Assembly: GCA_033816765.1 (NCBI GenBank)
Contig: CM066288.1
Location: forward strand, 1,612,001-1,676,000
DNA length: 64,000 nucleotides
Reading direction: 5' to 3'
From: Nothopassalora personata
Lineage: Eukaryota > Ascomycota > Dothideomycetes > Mycosphaerellales > Mycosphaerellaceae
The notes beneath the pieces were generated by a model. The model did not search any database, was not told where the DNA came from, and saw only the letters and a program-made list of their open reading frames with translations. The translations under genes were made by a program, and so were the position numbers. This document shows, one piece after another, positions 42,399 to 51,362 of this stretch. The stretch's first letter is position 1; each line of letters begins with the position of its first letter.

Positions 42399-44105
42399 AT
42401 GGACCTCCTCCGCCAAATCGTCGCGTCGCCACGAGCACGACATCCTGAGGCGGGATTGGACTTGTGCTATGTCACAGACAACATCGTCGCGACATCGGGA
42501 CCCTCCGGAACATATCCACAACTCGCCTACCGCAACCCTTTGAAAGATCTCGTCAAGTTCTTAGACAACAACCATGGAGAGGAGTGGGCAATATGGGAAT
42601 TCCGCGCAGAAGGCACAGGCTACCCGGATGAAGAGGTATACGGCAGGGTGCGGCATTACCCTTGGCCTGACCATCATCCACCGCCCTTCCACCTTGTGCC
42701 TCTGATTATGGGCAGTATGAGGAGCTGGCTCAAAGGCAAAGATGCGGCAGGCAAGAAGAGACTCGCTGTTGTGCATTGCAAAGCCGGCAAGGGAAGGAGT
42801 GGGACCGTCAGCTGTTCATATTTGATCAGCGAGGAGGGATGGACACCCGAAGATGCCATGAAACGCTTCACAGAACGACGAATGAGGCCTGGCTTTGGCA
42901 ATGGCATCAGTATACCCAGTCAGCTGCGGTGGGTCGGCTATGTTGACAGGTGGACCAAAGGCGGCAAGATTTACATTGAAAGGCAGGTGGAAATACTGGA
43001 GCTGCATGTCTGGGGACTGAGGAATGGCTGCAAGATCGGGGTTGAGGGGTACGTCGACGAAGGCAAAGTCATCAAGACATTTCACACATTTCAGAGGAGT
43101 GAGCGAGAGATCGTGAGAGGCGAGATCAAGAAGGAGAACGGCTTTGCAGATGTCGCATTGGAGGCAATGGGCAAGAAGAAGAGTATGGAGAAAGACGTTG
43201 CTGGAGAACAGATCAAGGCGGCCGCGAACGCGCAGAAAGAAGCAGACGAAGACGATAGCGATGGCATGGTGGATGGTGGAGGAGATGTCGTCTTTAGGCC
43301 TTCGAGTCGTGTCGTCCTGCCAACAAGCGACGTCAACATCGACTTCGAACGGCGAAATAAGTCCAAGTATGGTGGTTTCACCATGGTCACATCCGTGGCG
43401 CACGTCTGGTTCAACGCCTTCTTCGAAGGCAAGGGACCAGAAAAGAACGGCGAACCCGACGAATCAGGCGTCTTCGAAATCGAATTCGATGCAATGGACG
43501 GCATCAAGGGTAGCAGCCGCAAAGGCACGAAATGTTTCGACAAAATGTCCGTGGTGTGGAAAGTGTTAGAGACCGAACAAAAGCCGAGTGTGGCAATTTC
43601 AGAACCTGACGACGGGGCGGACATCCCACAAGCACGACCAGCAGTCTGGAAGGGGGGCGATCAGAAGTCAGAGGATACAGAGAAGACGCTGGGACTCAGA
43701 ACTGCTACGACAGAGAGTGCGAGTGTTAGCCGAGCGAGTAGCATGCGCGAGGACAAGGACAGTCCGGTGGACAGTTCGAAGGACGAGCGCGATACTGTTC
43801 GCGCAACTGGTCCGGATGGGAAGGATCTAAACGGCACGGCGCAGAGCCCGAAAGATGGTTCAGGATTGGAGCAGGAGCAAAGCGTTCCGGAGACTGCGCC
43901 TGTGGTGGAGCAGCTGAAGTCAGAGGGAAGCATTTCGCAGCCTGGAGTGCCTGTCGTTGGCATGACCGATACTGCTCATGGACACATAGCAACATCATCG
44001 ACGTCAGGTTTATCAAGTGGCAAAGCTGAAGACAAGCTCAAGGATGCCAAGGAGCATGCCAGTGGGAGCGTGGGGATGTTGAAGAAGGATCATAGTACTT
44101 CATGA
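42399..44105 (+). CDS. TEP1: PTEN-like phosphoinositide 3-phosphatase
   Basis: Single exon, 568 residues. Homologous to PTEN (yeast Tep1), which removes the 3-phosphate from PI(3,4,5)P3. The phosphatase domain starts with GLDLCYVTDNIVATSGPSG and includes YPWPDHHPPPF (WPD-type loop) and the CX5R signature HCKAGKGRSG, with catalytic Cys at 127. Ser replaces the Thr common in animal PTEN (HCKAGKGRTG). A diverged C2-like region follows (VEILELHVWG, GGFTMVTSVAHVWFNAFFEG) with a Lys/Asp-rich insert between strands. The last ~150 residues are acidic, Ser/Thr-rich and probably disordered, as in the phospho-regulated PTEN tail. Lys residues in the P-loop (K129 and K132) are typical of lipid specificity. 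Confidence 0.92.
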   Translation: MDLLRQIVASPRARHPEAGLDLCYVTDNIVATSGPSGTYPQLAYRNPLKDLVKFLDNNHGEEWAIWEFRAEGTGYPDEEVYGRVRHYPWPDHHPPPFHLVPLIMGSMRSWLKGKDAAGKKRLAVVHCKAGKGRSGTVSCSYLISEEGWTPEDAMKRFTERRMRPGFGNGISIPSQLRWVGYVDRWTKGGKIYIERQVEILELHVWGLRNGCKIGVEGYVDEGKVIKTFHTFQRSEREIVRGEIKKENGFADVALEAMGKKKSMEKDVAGEQIKAAANAQKEADEDDSDGMVDGGGDVVFRPSSRVVLPTSDVNIDFERRNKSKYGGFTMVTSVAHVWFNAFFEGKGPEKNGEPDESGVFEIEFDAMDGIKGSSRKGTKCFDKMSVVWKVLETEQKPSVAISEPDDGADIPQARPAVWKGGDQKSEDTEKTLGLRTATTESASVSRASSMREDKDSPVDSSKDERDTVRATGPDGKDLNGTAQSPKDGSGLEQEQSVPETAPVVEQLKSEGSISQPGVPVVGMTDTAHGHIATSSTSGLSSGKAEDKLKDAKEHASGSVGMLKKDHSTS

Positions 44106-44324
44106 AAGCACAGAGCCATTGTGGACGCCGAAGCGATTCATAGAAGGAGCAAACGGTTCGATGCGTATATGCGTCTTCCGCTCCTGGTAGTATTGGTATA
44201 TACATGCCACTCATGGCGCAAGTCAGAGAAGCACTCGACCTTCTCCTTTGAGTGAATCATCGCCCTGTAAGCATTCATCTCGCACCTCGTCCCCACCCAG
44301 GTCAAGGCTTTCCAGAACGTTACG

Positions 44325-45010
44325 TTGGTCATGCATCAGTTCGACTCCAACGTGCACTTTGAGAAGATGCTGCAGAAGAAGCTCTCGGGTCTGAAGTCTT
44401 TGGTGGTCTTTACCTTATCCCACGCTCGCAACGGGACGCTCGTTACTGGAGTGGCGGCACAGCGGTATGCGCGCAGTGGGAACTTTCGGCAAGTGGTTAT
44501 GAGAGATATGCTCAGACTGCAAAGGCTACCGGCAGAGGATTTGAAGGTCGCTGAGTATGATGCTCTAGGCCAGTTCGTGTATCACGGAGAGTCTAAAGCT
44601 TGATTGCCCAAGGGAGGACTGGACTATGAGATGCTGCAGGAGTTTGAGAAGGAGGCTGAGGAGGGGTTTGAGGAAAATATGGTGAGGATGAGGTATGATA
44701 AGGCTTGTCGAGGAGATGGAGAGTAATGGAAAGCTACGTCGATGATGCTTGGGAATGGCGCTCGTTTCTGGCTACGGGGTTGATTGTTTGGACATGCGAT
44801 GATCCATTGATTGGAGGCTGCCACTTGTTGCCTAGCCACAAGAACCAATTGTCTGAGCAGGTTGAAGGCCTGCAGCGGGAGCACCAGGAGATGGATGAGG
44901 ATGAATGGTAAGGATGTTGAAGATGCGCTAATGGTGTTGGCGAAGAAAGCTAGACAGAAGAGACTTGACGGGGTGAAGAGCTTGTGCAGCATTACGGAAG
45001 CTTGCACATG
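44325..45010 (+). pseudogene. interrupted coding relic, family unknown
   Basis: A plus-strand frame reads HARNGTLVTGVAAQRYARSG, then RLPAEDLKVAEYDALGQFVY, and stops at 44601-44603. In the same frame after the stop comes KGGLDYEMLQEFEKEAEEGF, and a new frame near 44920 reads DVEDALMVLAKKARQKRL. These look like pieces of a helical protein separated by stops, with no convincing introns. I do not recognise the source. The remaining sequence up to 45171 holds nothing I can name. Confidence 0.35.
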
Positions 45011-45171
45011 AGATGACCGAGTTCGATCCCGCTATGGCCTTAGGTGACAAAGATGAAGCTGGTTTGCTTACCTTTCTCGCTCGGTCCGATGTCTCATATG
45101 ATCAAGCAAGTGAGTAGACCCTTTCGCACTGTGTGTGCCACTCGCAAGTCCTGTCAGTAGTGTCCCTAGCC

Positions 45172-46062
45172 TCAATCTCCAATCTTGATGACCTTCTCGG
45201 TCTTGACGAGTTTGCTCGCCCCTAGACGCCGCCGCTTGTCCTGGAGCCGCTGCTCTAGCTCAGCTTTCTTGCGTTCCAGCTGGACCTCACGCAGCTCCAG
45301 GTTGACTGCCTTCAGCTCTGCCTCGATGTCCTGTCCATCTTCCTGTTGCACCTGATCGGCGTGTGGGCTAGGGAAAGCGGTCCTGGCGTATTCCATCTTG
45401 ACTTCGACCAGGTCGTTGTCGTCATCGATGGTGAGGTCTAGATCGACACGCTGCTTCTTGGTTTCGCGCCCTTCCACTGTGGCTTCTGCCGAGCGCTTAC
45501 GCTCTAGAACAGTGGAGGCTTCTCGGGTCTGGAGAGTCTCCTCGACGGCTTGAAGTCGTACTGTATGGGCTTCGGAGGCTCGCAGGATCTCTTGCTGCCA
45601 GGTCTCGCCGTATTTTGTCTCGCCGACAGCTTCCTGGCCTCCTTTGGCCTGTGCGTGAGCCTCCCACACCACGATTCCGGCCCTGCGTTGAGCTGCTGCT
45701 GCCACGTCTTCGGTTGACCGCTTACGAGCGCTATTTGTAACTCCCAGTGAGGTACCCTCGGAGTTTTGCTCCTCCGCTGGGTTGGCCGGACTGACCGACT
45801 GTACAGATTCTGCAATGCTGTTCTGATCAGTCATTTCAGCATCTTTGGCAGCCGCTGCTGCGTCGATTGCCACAGATAGCGCGCCATGCTCAGTGTCATC
45901 TTCGTCCTTTCTCTCCGCGTTGTCACGATACCACTTCTTCACGAAGTCTGACCTTTTAGATCGCGCAACTTTCAGCTTTTTGCAAGCCCGACAAACAGGC
46001 GTGATGGGCAACGGCTTGTCGTCGTCGACAGTCTCTGGACCTTTATTAGCAGCATCGACCAT
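45172..46062 (-). CDS. hypothetical coiled-coil protein
   Basis: I do not recognise a family. From the ATG at 46062 the frame gives 296 residues. Near the N-terminus is a short Cys-pair basic motif (PVCRACKKLKVARSKRSDFV). The middle is acidic and Ala/Ser-rich. A KRSAEATVEGRETKKQRVD stretch could be a nuclear signal, followed by DLDLTIDDDNDLVEVKMEYA, which resembles a SUMO-interacting or acidic activation patch. The last ~60 residues form a strong coiled coil (ELKAVNLELREVQLERKKAE, then LEQRLQDKRRRLG). The frame stays open about 30 codons upstream of the ATG (TNQPHQDGIDRTTTGLVQHS), so an upstream exon may exist; an alternative frame there (PKPQFCDCGDEKHKNAG) also looks coding. A nuclear role is a guess. 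Confidence 0.55.
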   Translation of the reverse strand: MVDAANKGPETVDDDKPLPITPVCRACKKLKVARSKRSDFVKKWYRDNAERKDEDDTEHGALSVAIDAAAAAKDAEMTDQNSIAESVQSVSPANPAEEQNSEGTSLGVTNSARKRSTEDVAAAAQRRAGIVVWEAHAQAKGGQEAVGETKYGETWQQEILRASEAHTVRLQAVEETLQTREASTVLERKRSAEATVEGRETKKQRVDLDLTIDDDNDLVEVKMEYARTAFPSPHADQVQQEDGQDIEAELKAVNLELREVQLERKKAELEQRLQDKRRRLGASKLVKTEKVIKIGD

Positions 46063-46460
46063 TTCACGGACGTCGGCTTCTGAGTGCTGGACGAGCCCAG
46101 TCGTGGTTGTGCGGTCGATTCCGTCTTGGTGTGGCTGGTTGGTCCAGCATTCTTGTGCTTCTCATCGCCACAGTCGCAGAACTGAGGTTTGGGCTTATTT
46201 CTCGGTGTCTTGGACACAGCTGTCTCCCGCGGAAATTGGAATCGTAGCAACTGACAAACTTCTGTCCCTGCTTTCACTCGCCTCAATGGTAGCTTGAACC
46301 CGCGAAATGGGTGTCAACTTTCATTCTGTCGCAAGCTTATACTCTTCACGATTGCATACGAAATCTGCATCTGATCTGAGAGCGACGGGGGCGATGCCCG
46401 TCCCCATCAAGAATGCTAGAGCTAGGATCGATATAAGCGCTATCTCTCAGGACATAAGAC
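46063..46460. other. intergenic or upstream exon of the coiled-coil gene
   Basis: Minus-strand frames between 45972 and 46286 contain a Cys-rich segment (QFCDCGDEKHK) that may belong to a first exon of the neighbouring gene. I cannot settle the splice. Confidence 0.3.
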
Positions 46461-47218
46461 TTAGAACATACCCGGAGAACGATACTGGAATTCGAAAAGA
46501 AGAGGCTTGCCATTACGACCACCAAGCGGTTTCGGTACAGTACCCAGAATGGGTTCGAGTGAGTCCTCGAATCGCTCCATTCTGATCGGCATGTCAGCAC
46601 GTTGACGAGGCCTGATTGGCCATACGTACTTCTTTCGAGCTGCTCCAGTCAAGCCTTGAGACTTTTTGAACTGTGGCACCAAGCGCTGGAGTACCACTAC
46701 AATCGAGCCCTCGATCGGGCCATCATGCATAGGCAGTGGTTCAACATGATCGAATCGACCGGCGAGAGCTGTGTGGAACGTCAGCTTAGCAGCCGATCTG
46801 CGCGAACTAAGCCCATACCCTCCCTTGCCATGATCATGGAGAACCGTCTGGTCATGACACCATTTTCCGAGTTTACAGACCCATCGCGCAGTTTCTTCGG
46901 AATGTAGTCGGTTCCTGTGAGGACGTGCTGATGGTACACCACGGAGCGCTGCATGAGAGTCCCGAGGGGCTGTCGCAGCTTATCGCCTGTGAATGCCTCG
47001 ACCGAGAGCGCCGACGCGCTATACATCTTGAACCCGGGTCCTAGTCTTATCACAATGTCGAAATCGCCTTCTCTTGCACGAACCGTACAACGGCTGTCGC
47101 GATCACTATCGATAAAGGGCAAGATCGGATCGATTACAGGAAACTCAGTGAATTTTAATTCCTTGTTCTCCTCGGCAGCAGGCTTGAGATAGACCTCAGT
47201 GCCATCCTGGTGGTACAT
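46461..47218 (-). CDS. hypothetical protein, three exons
   Basis: Exons 47218-46819, 46768-46630 and 46581-46461 give 219 residues from the ATG at 47218. Introns are 50 nt (GTATGG...CACACAG, CTAAGCTGAC branch region) and 48 nt (GTACGT...GATCAG, CTGAC branch site). The second is in phase and stop-free, so retention would insert 16 residues. Visible segments include IDPILPFIDSDRDSRC, FDIVIRLGPGFKMYSASALS and GSIVVVLQRLVPQFKKSQGL. The pattern of a short beta-rich stretch followed by a Tyr-Ser-Ala-Ser-Ala helix start faintly recalls BTB-like N-termini (FKVHSAVLS), but I would not assign a domain. No signal peptide or membrane helix is seen. Confidence 0.55.
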
Positions 47219-47867
47219 TATCGGCTTTAAGGGGTGGCTCAAGGACCAGTGCGGTTGCTATCTTGGTGGTGGCGTGTTGTATGAGAGGCGCAGCTCGATT
47301 CTCGGTGCTGATGGTGGTATTGGTGGCGAATTCCCCCCTGTGTGCGGGTCGCAGTGATGTGTGTTGTATGCAGAGCTCCGTTGAGAGATTCTGAAGCGCT
47401 TTTAGGATACAGCTGTCCACAACCCTGCACTGAATTTGGTATGAAGAAGCATGTGAGGCACAAGTGAAGAGCGATGATGAATCACAAGACTGTGAGCAAG
47501 AGCGTCGTCTGCATGACTTACTATTTCGGCGCATACCTTTTACCCTCGGACTCATGAGTCGAGGTATCCTGCAAAGCGCTAGACCTTCACAAAGTCGCGG
47601 CTTTCTTCGCAAGGTGACCGGATGAAGGCATCTCCGAACGAATATACTTCGATGCGATATCACCTCGAAGCGCTCTTCCGCAACTGAGCACTATGCCACC
47701 AATCGTTTTCTTCCTAGCTCTTATGTAGCCCGCCAAACGTATTTTGCCTCTACAGGCAACACTTCGACCTCCATCGCCAGATGCCGTGCGAAGCCAATGA
47801 ATATAGTACCCAAGTAGAGCAGGGCGGCCTCAAGGGCCATCCCAAGCATATCGTACCTTCACATGTT
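47219..47867. other. intergenic
   Basis: Several overlapping short frames, none supported. It includes the promoter of the preceding minus-strand gene. Confidence 0.35.
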
Positions 47868-48086
47868 TCACGAGGTGGGACCCTTCGTGCCTTTCAAGAC
47901 TGTGTTGATTTGCGCGATCTGCTTGGGAAGACCAGAGCGTTCTCTCGACCGCAAGCCTTGCAACTGGGCGAGCCATTGACGGCTCGTCATCTTGCGAGAC
48001 TCGTGGTCCTCTGGGTTGTTGTAAATAGGTATTTGACGAGTACAAGCTTCCAGATTGAAACGATAGGGTGGATCAGTAACCCTCAT
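47868..48086 (-). CDS. possible small ORF, 72 residues
   Basis: A compact ATG-started minus-strand frame reads MRVTDPPYRFNLEACTRQI, then MTSRQWLAQLQGLRSRER and ends KGTKGPTS. Composition is protein-like and a Phe/Trp/Tyr core is present. There is no recognised family and no supporting intron signals. It may be the last exon of a decayed gene. The plus-strand frame over the same interval looks weaker. Confidence 0.25.
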   Translation of the reverse strand: MRVTDPPYRFNLEACTRQIPIYNNPEDHESRKMTSRQWLAQLQGLRSRERSGLPKQIAQINTVLKGTKGPTS

Positions 48087-48684
48087 GAATTGCCACAAGG
48101 TGTGAGACTATCTGGCTACAGAAAACAGTGTGATATAGTGTGTGTGTGCCAAGTCCTGACTAACATGGACCTTGGTCACCTGATTCACAACATGGGTCAC
48201 CCTCTGCTTCTATGTATAAATTCTGTTAAAGGAGGTGGAGCCAGATGAAGTTTCCAATCCGCCGCGATCGAGGATGGCGAGGCTCGCAGATGTACACGAA
48301 AAGGGATGAGCACTCATAGCACTATGGAAACAGTACTCTTCATGGCGTAGTATGGTACGTACATACCAATGAAAGGTCAAGGCTTATCTGCAGATCCTCC
48401 AGGTGGCATGAGCTGGACAACATACTCCAGAGTCATCATCACGAGCAGACAGCATTACGATCACCGATTCTCTTGACGCAGGACACACTGGACACATCAT
48501 TGGAAGAGCACTCATGTTCATTCTGTACACATCCCAAATCCTCCGGTAGTCTATGGCGATGCCATGCCTACAATCTCGACTGTCCACCGTTAGGGCCATA
48601 AGATACCCGGTGCAAAACACCTTTCGCCCCTATCCTTACTCCGCTCTCTCCTCTCTCCCCTTCATCTCGTACATCTTAATCATC
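48087..48684. other. intergenic
   Basis: Nothing recognised. It ends with a short direct repeat of TCATCTCGTACATCT near 48662-48715 that runs into the end of the RING gene's coding region. Confidence 0.35.
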
Positions 48685-49293
48685 TCATAAACTCCCCTTC
48701 ATCTCGTACATCTCAATCATCTCATCAACCTCCTCATCCTTTACTCTCCTCCAAAACGCCCTCCTCATCCCCATCTCCTCCTCAACCTCCTCCACAATCC
48801 TCCGAACTCTCTGTCGGTGTTGCTTCACAACCTTCCGACAGAGGTCATACCTCATCATCTGGAACCACTCGGTAACATCATCGCGGCAGAGCGGGCATCT
48901 ATGGCCGTCTTCACTCTTCTCCAGCCAAGCGATGATGCACTTCTGACAGAAGCGGTGGCGACCACTGCATGGAAGCTTGAACGCATGCTGTATGGTCTCT
49001 TGGCAAATGGTGCAATGGTTGGTGTCATCGTTGCTGGTGCCATAGCATTGAGTGTGAAGTTCTTCACGCTCGGTGACGTTTTGAATCCAGCGGCGGACCG
49101 TGTAGAATTGCATGAGGTCGAAGTGCTCTTGGAGCAGGGCAATGCGTGAGATGATGAGCTCGTTGCGCTTTGAGAGCTGAGCGGACTTGGCTGCGGCTTT
49201 GGCTTGGCTTGCTTGTTGCGTTGCTGTGGCCTGTGAGGTTGGGGTGCGCTTTGGGGCGGCTTGTAGCGGCATGTTGGTGCTTGACTTTGGCAT
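48685..49293 (-). CDS. RING-finger protein (paralogue A)
   Basis: Single exon, 202 residues. A Gln/Ala/Lys-rich N-terminus (TATQQASQAKAAAKSAQLSK) leads to a helix, then a C3HC4-type RING at about residues 93-137: HCTICQETIQHAF, CSGRHRFCQKCIIAWLEK and HRCPLCRDDV. After the RING comes a basic amphipathic helix (YDLCRKVVKQHRQRVRRIVE) and an end segment EEMGMRRAFWRRVKDEEVDE. The RING is expected to bind an E2 enzyme, so an E3 ubiquitin ligase role is likely, substrate unknown. The layout from RING to C-terminus matches the neighbouring plus-strand gene, so the two look like paralogues placed head to head. Confidence 0.82.
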   Translation of the reverse strand: MPKSSTNMPLQAAPKRTPTSQATATQQASQAKAAAKSAQLSKRNELIISRIALLQEHFDLMQFYTVRRWIQNVTEREELHTQCYGTSNDDTNHCTICQETIQHAFKLPCSGRHRFCQKCIIAWLEKSEDGHRCPLCRDDVTEWFQMMRYDLCRKVVKQHRQRVRRIVEEVEEEMGMRRAFWRRVKDEEVDEMIEMYEMKGSL

Positions 49294-50363
49294 GGCTACG
49301 ATACACTTGGTGTATGTATGTGGTGTGTGATGTGTGTTTTGGTTTGTGGTTTTGGTTGGTTGCAGTCGACTGAGGTCGTCTGAAGTTGGCTTGAAGCCTT
49401 GGTTTGATTGTGGTTTTTGGTAGTTGACCGAAGTCGTCTGAAGCTAGCTGTGGCTTTGATATGCGGTGCAATGTGCAAGTTGGTTTGATTTGGTTTGGTT
49501 TGGTTGCTTTGCAGTGCATAGAAGTGTGATGTACTTGGGAAGGAGAAGAAAAGCGAGGGGAAAGGTTTTATCCTTCGAGGTCTTGCCATGGGGACAGGCA
49601 GTCCTCAAGGGAGGCATAGAGTCATGGAGTCCTCAGAGGTGAAGACGGTTGTTCTTCAGGGGAGTGAGGTCGCATATGATTGACTGGATGTTTGTGCCAT
49701 CACGTGGGCTATGCTTTTCCTTGGCGCAGCCTTAAACTGTGCTCCATGAACCGTAGCATCGGATCAGGCTGCACAGCTATAACTTCAGACAACCACAATC
49801 GTGACTGAAGTAACGATATCCAGTCTCACGATCTCGAATGGATCTTGACTGCTGTGATAGGAACACAGCGCCGGAGCTATGGGTCGTCAAGTCGAAGAGC
49901 GCTGCCGAAATCTTGTAGTGCAACAGTCAGGCCGATGAACAACAGCCTCGACTCCATATCGCAACCAACCATGATTGATCCGACTACTGCAACAGTCTTG
50001 AATCCCAGAACGCCGATATATACATCGCTCAATGCGACGTCAATCTGTGAGAGACGAACACTAAAAGACCAGCAAAAGTCAAGGTAGAATCATCACGCCG
50101 AGCTCACTAAAACAACCTACCAGTAGAAATTATCGAGATATCGGTGTAGCTGATCATATTATCCCCAGTCCTCAGACGACCCTCCAATATAATGGTCCTG
50201 TTCTTTCGCACATTCCTCACAAAATCATCAAGAATCCACATCTCCAAGACCCAGAAGTGTGAAGAGCAATATCAGCATCACATCACCATCAGCATCAGCA
50301 GACTCCACACAACAAACATCAATCAACGCCAGACCTTACACCGGTTGCCAACCATCAAAAACC
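49294..50363. promoter_or_regulatory. divergent region between the RING paralogues
   Basis: About 1.07 kb between the two start codons. It has a TTTGGTTTGG-type repeat (about 49480-49507) and a TG-rich stretch (49313-49330). No separate gene is supported. Confidence 0.45.
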
Positions 50364-51059
50364 ATGTCCGTCCCAGCAACCATGATGGGACCCCTCTTCG
50401 CCTTCGGCTCTTTGCCTCGCGCCGACGTTCAAGACTGGTCCCGGTCAACCTCCTACTCCCAGACAGCAGAGAAAGCTCGCATGGCCCGCACACTCAATGC
50501 CCGAAACGCAGCCTCAGCCCTTGCCGCACAACGCAAAGCCGCCCTCAAAGCCGCGAAAATCACCCACCGCAACGCCATCGTCGCAACCAAGATGCCCGCA
50601 CTCTGGTCCGACCTCCAACTCAAGGCCGCGACCAGAATTTCCGACCACTTGAAGAAACTCCGGTGCCGCGACCTCATGGAGCTTGCAGCTAGAGATATGT
50701 GCCTGACGATGGACTCGCCGCACGAGCTGGAGGTTTGCGATCTTTGTCAGGAGGAGATGGCAAGGCCTAGGGGACTTCCTTGCGGCCATGAGTTCTGTGA
50801 GAGGTGTGTTATTGCTGAGATTGAGGGGGCCGGGGAGAAAGTCGCGAGATGTCCGACTTGTGAGGAGGAGGTGCAGGAGTGGTATGTGGAGCTTAAGGCG
50901 AAGGTTTGTAGAAAGGAGGTGAAGGAGTTTCATGGGAGGGTTCGGAAGGCTATGAAGGAGGCTGAGAGGGAGGTGGGCGTTACGAGGAAGTGGTGGGAGA
51001 GGGGGCCGAGGATGGAGGAGGTTGGAATTGTGGTTGAGGAGTTTTTGGATTCGATGTGA
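50364..51059 (+). CDS. RING-finger protein (paralogue B)
   Basis: Single exon, 231 residues from MSVPATMMGPLFAFG at 50364. The frame also holds an ATG at 50259, but that extra segment is low-complexity. An Ala/Lys/Arg-rich helical N-terminus (NAASALAAQRKAALKAAKIT) precedes a RING-type domain: EVCDLCQEEMARPRGLPCGH, EFCERCVIAEI and ARCPTCEEEV. The C-terminal region (AKVCRKEVKEFHGRVRKAMK, EREVGVTRKWWERGPRMEEV) aligns residue by residue with paralogue A: CRK-V, then RVR, E-E-G, R--W-R, EEV. Likely an E3 ubiquitin ligase. Codon choice at third positions shifts from C-rich at the start to G/T-rich after residue 120, which is unusual but may be chance. Confidence 0.82.
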   Translation: MSVPATMMGPLFAFGSLPRADVQDWSRSTSYSQTAEKARMARTLNARNAASALAAQRKAALKAAKITHRNAIVATKMPALWSDLQLKAATRISDHLKKLRCRDLMELAARDMCLTMDSPHELEVCDLCQEEMARPRGLPCGHEFCERCVIAEIEGAGEKVARCPTCEEEVQEWYVELKAKVCRKEVKEFHGRVRKAMKEAEREVGVTRKWWERGPRMEEVGIVVEEFLDSM

Positions 51060-51362
51060 GTTTGGAGAGGATGTTTTGCTATGTTGGACGCGGAGTCAGT
51101 ATTGCGGCGGAAGTTGTGAGGATCTCGGGTGAGGGTGGCGAAGTGATGTGAAGGCAAAGTCTATAGACAGTCAATCGACAAGCGCGTTATACGTACCAAG
51201 CCGTTCTGGCTCATTGGCTCCACCTTGCGAGGTGCGTTGTTGTTTCCACCGTCTCCCACTGCTCCGCGCCATATACTGTGAAACCAGTTCAACCGTCGTT
51301 GCAAGCTAAAATCAAAGGAAATCAATGTCTTTCACCCAATTTGTCCGATTTCATCGAAGCCT

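Noticed and set aside
47219..47242. Extended N-terminus of the 46461-47218 gene
   Set aside because: It begins at TTG; the first ATG in frame is at 47218.
47781..48248. 155-codon plus-strand frame
   Set aside because: Composition is not protein-like, and the antisense strand carries the slightly better candidate.
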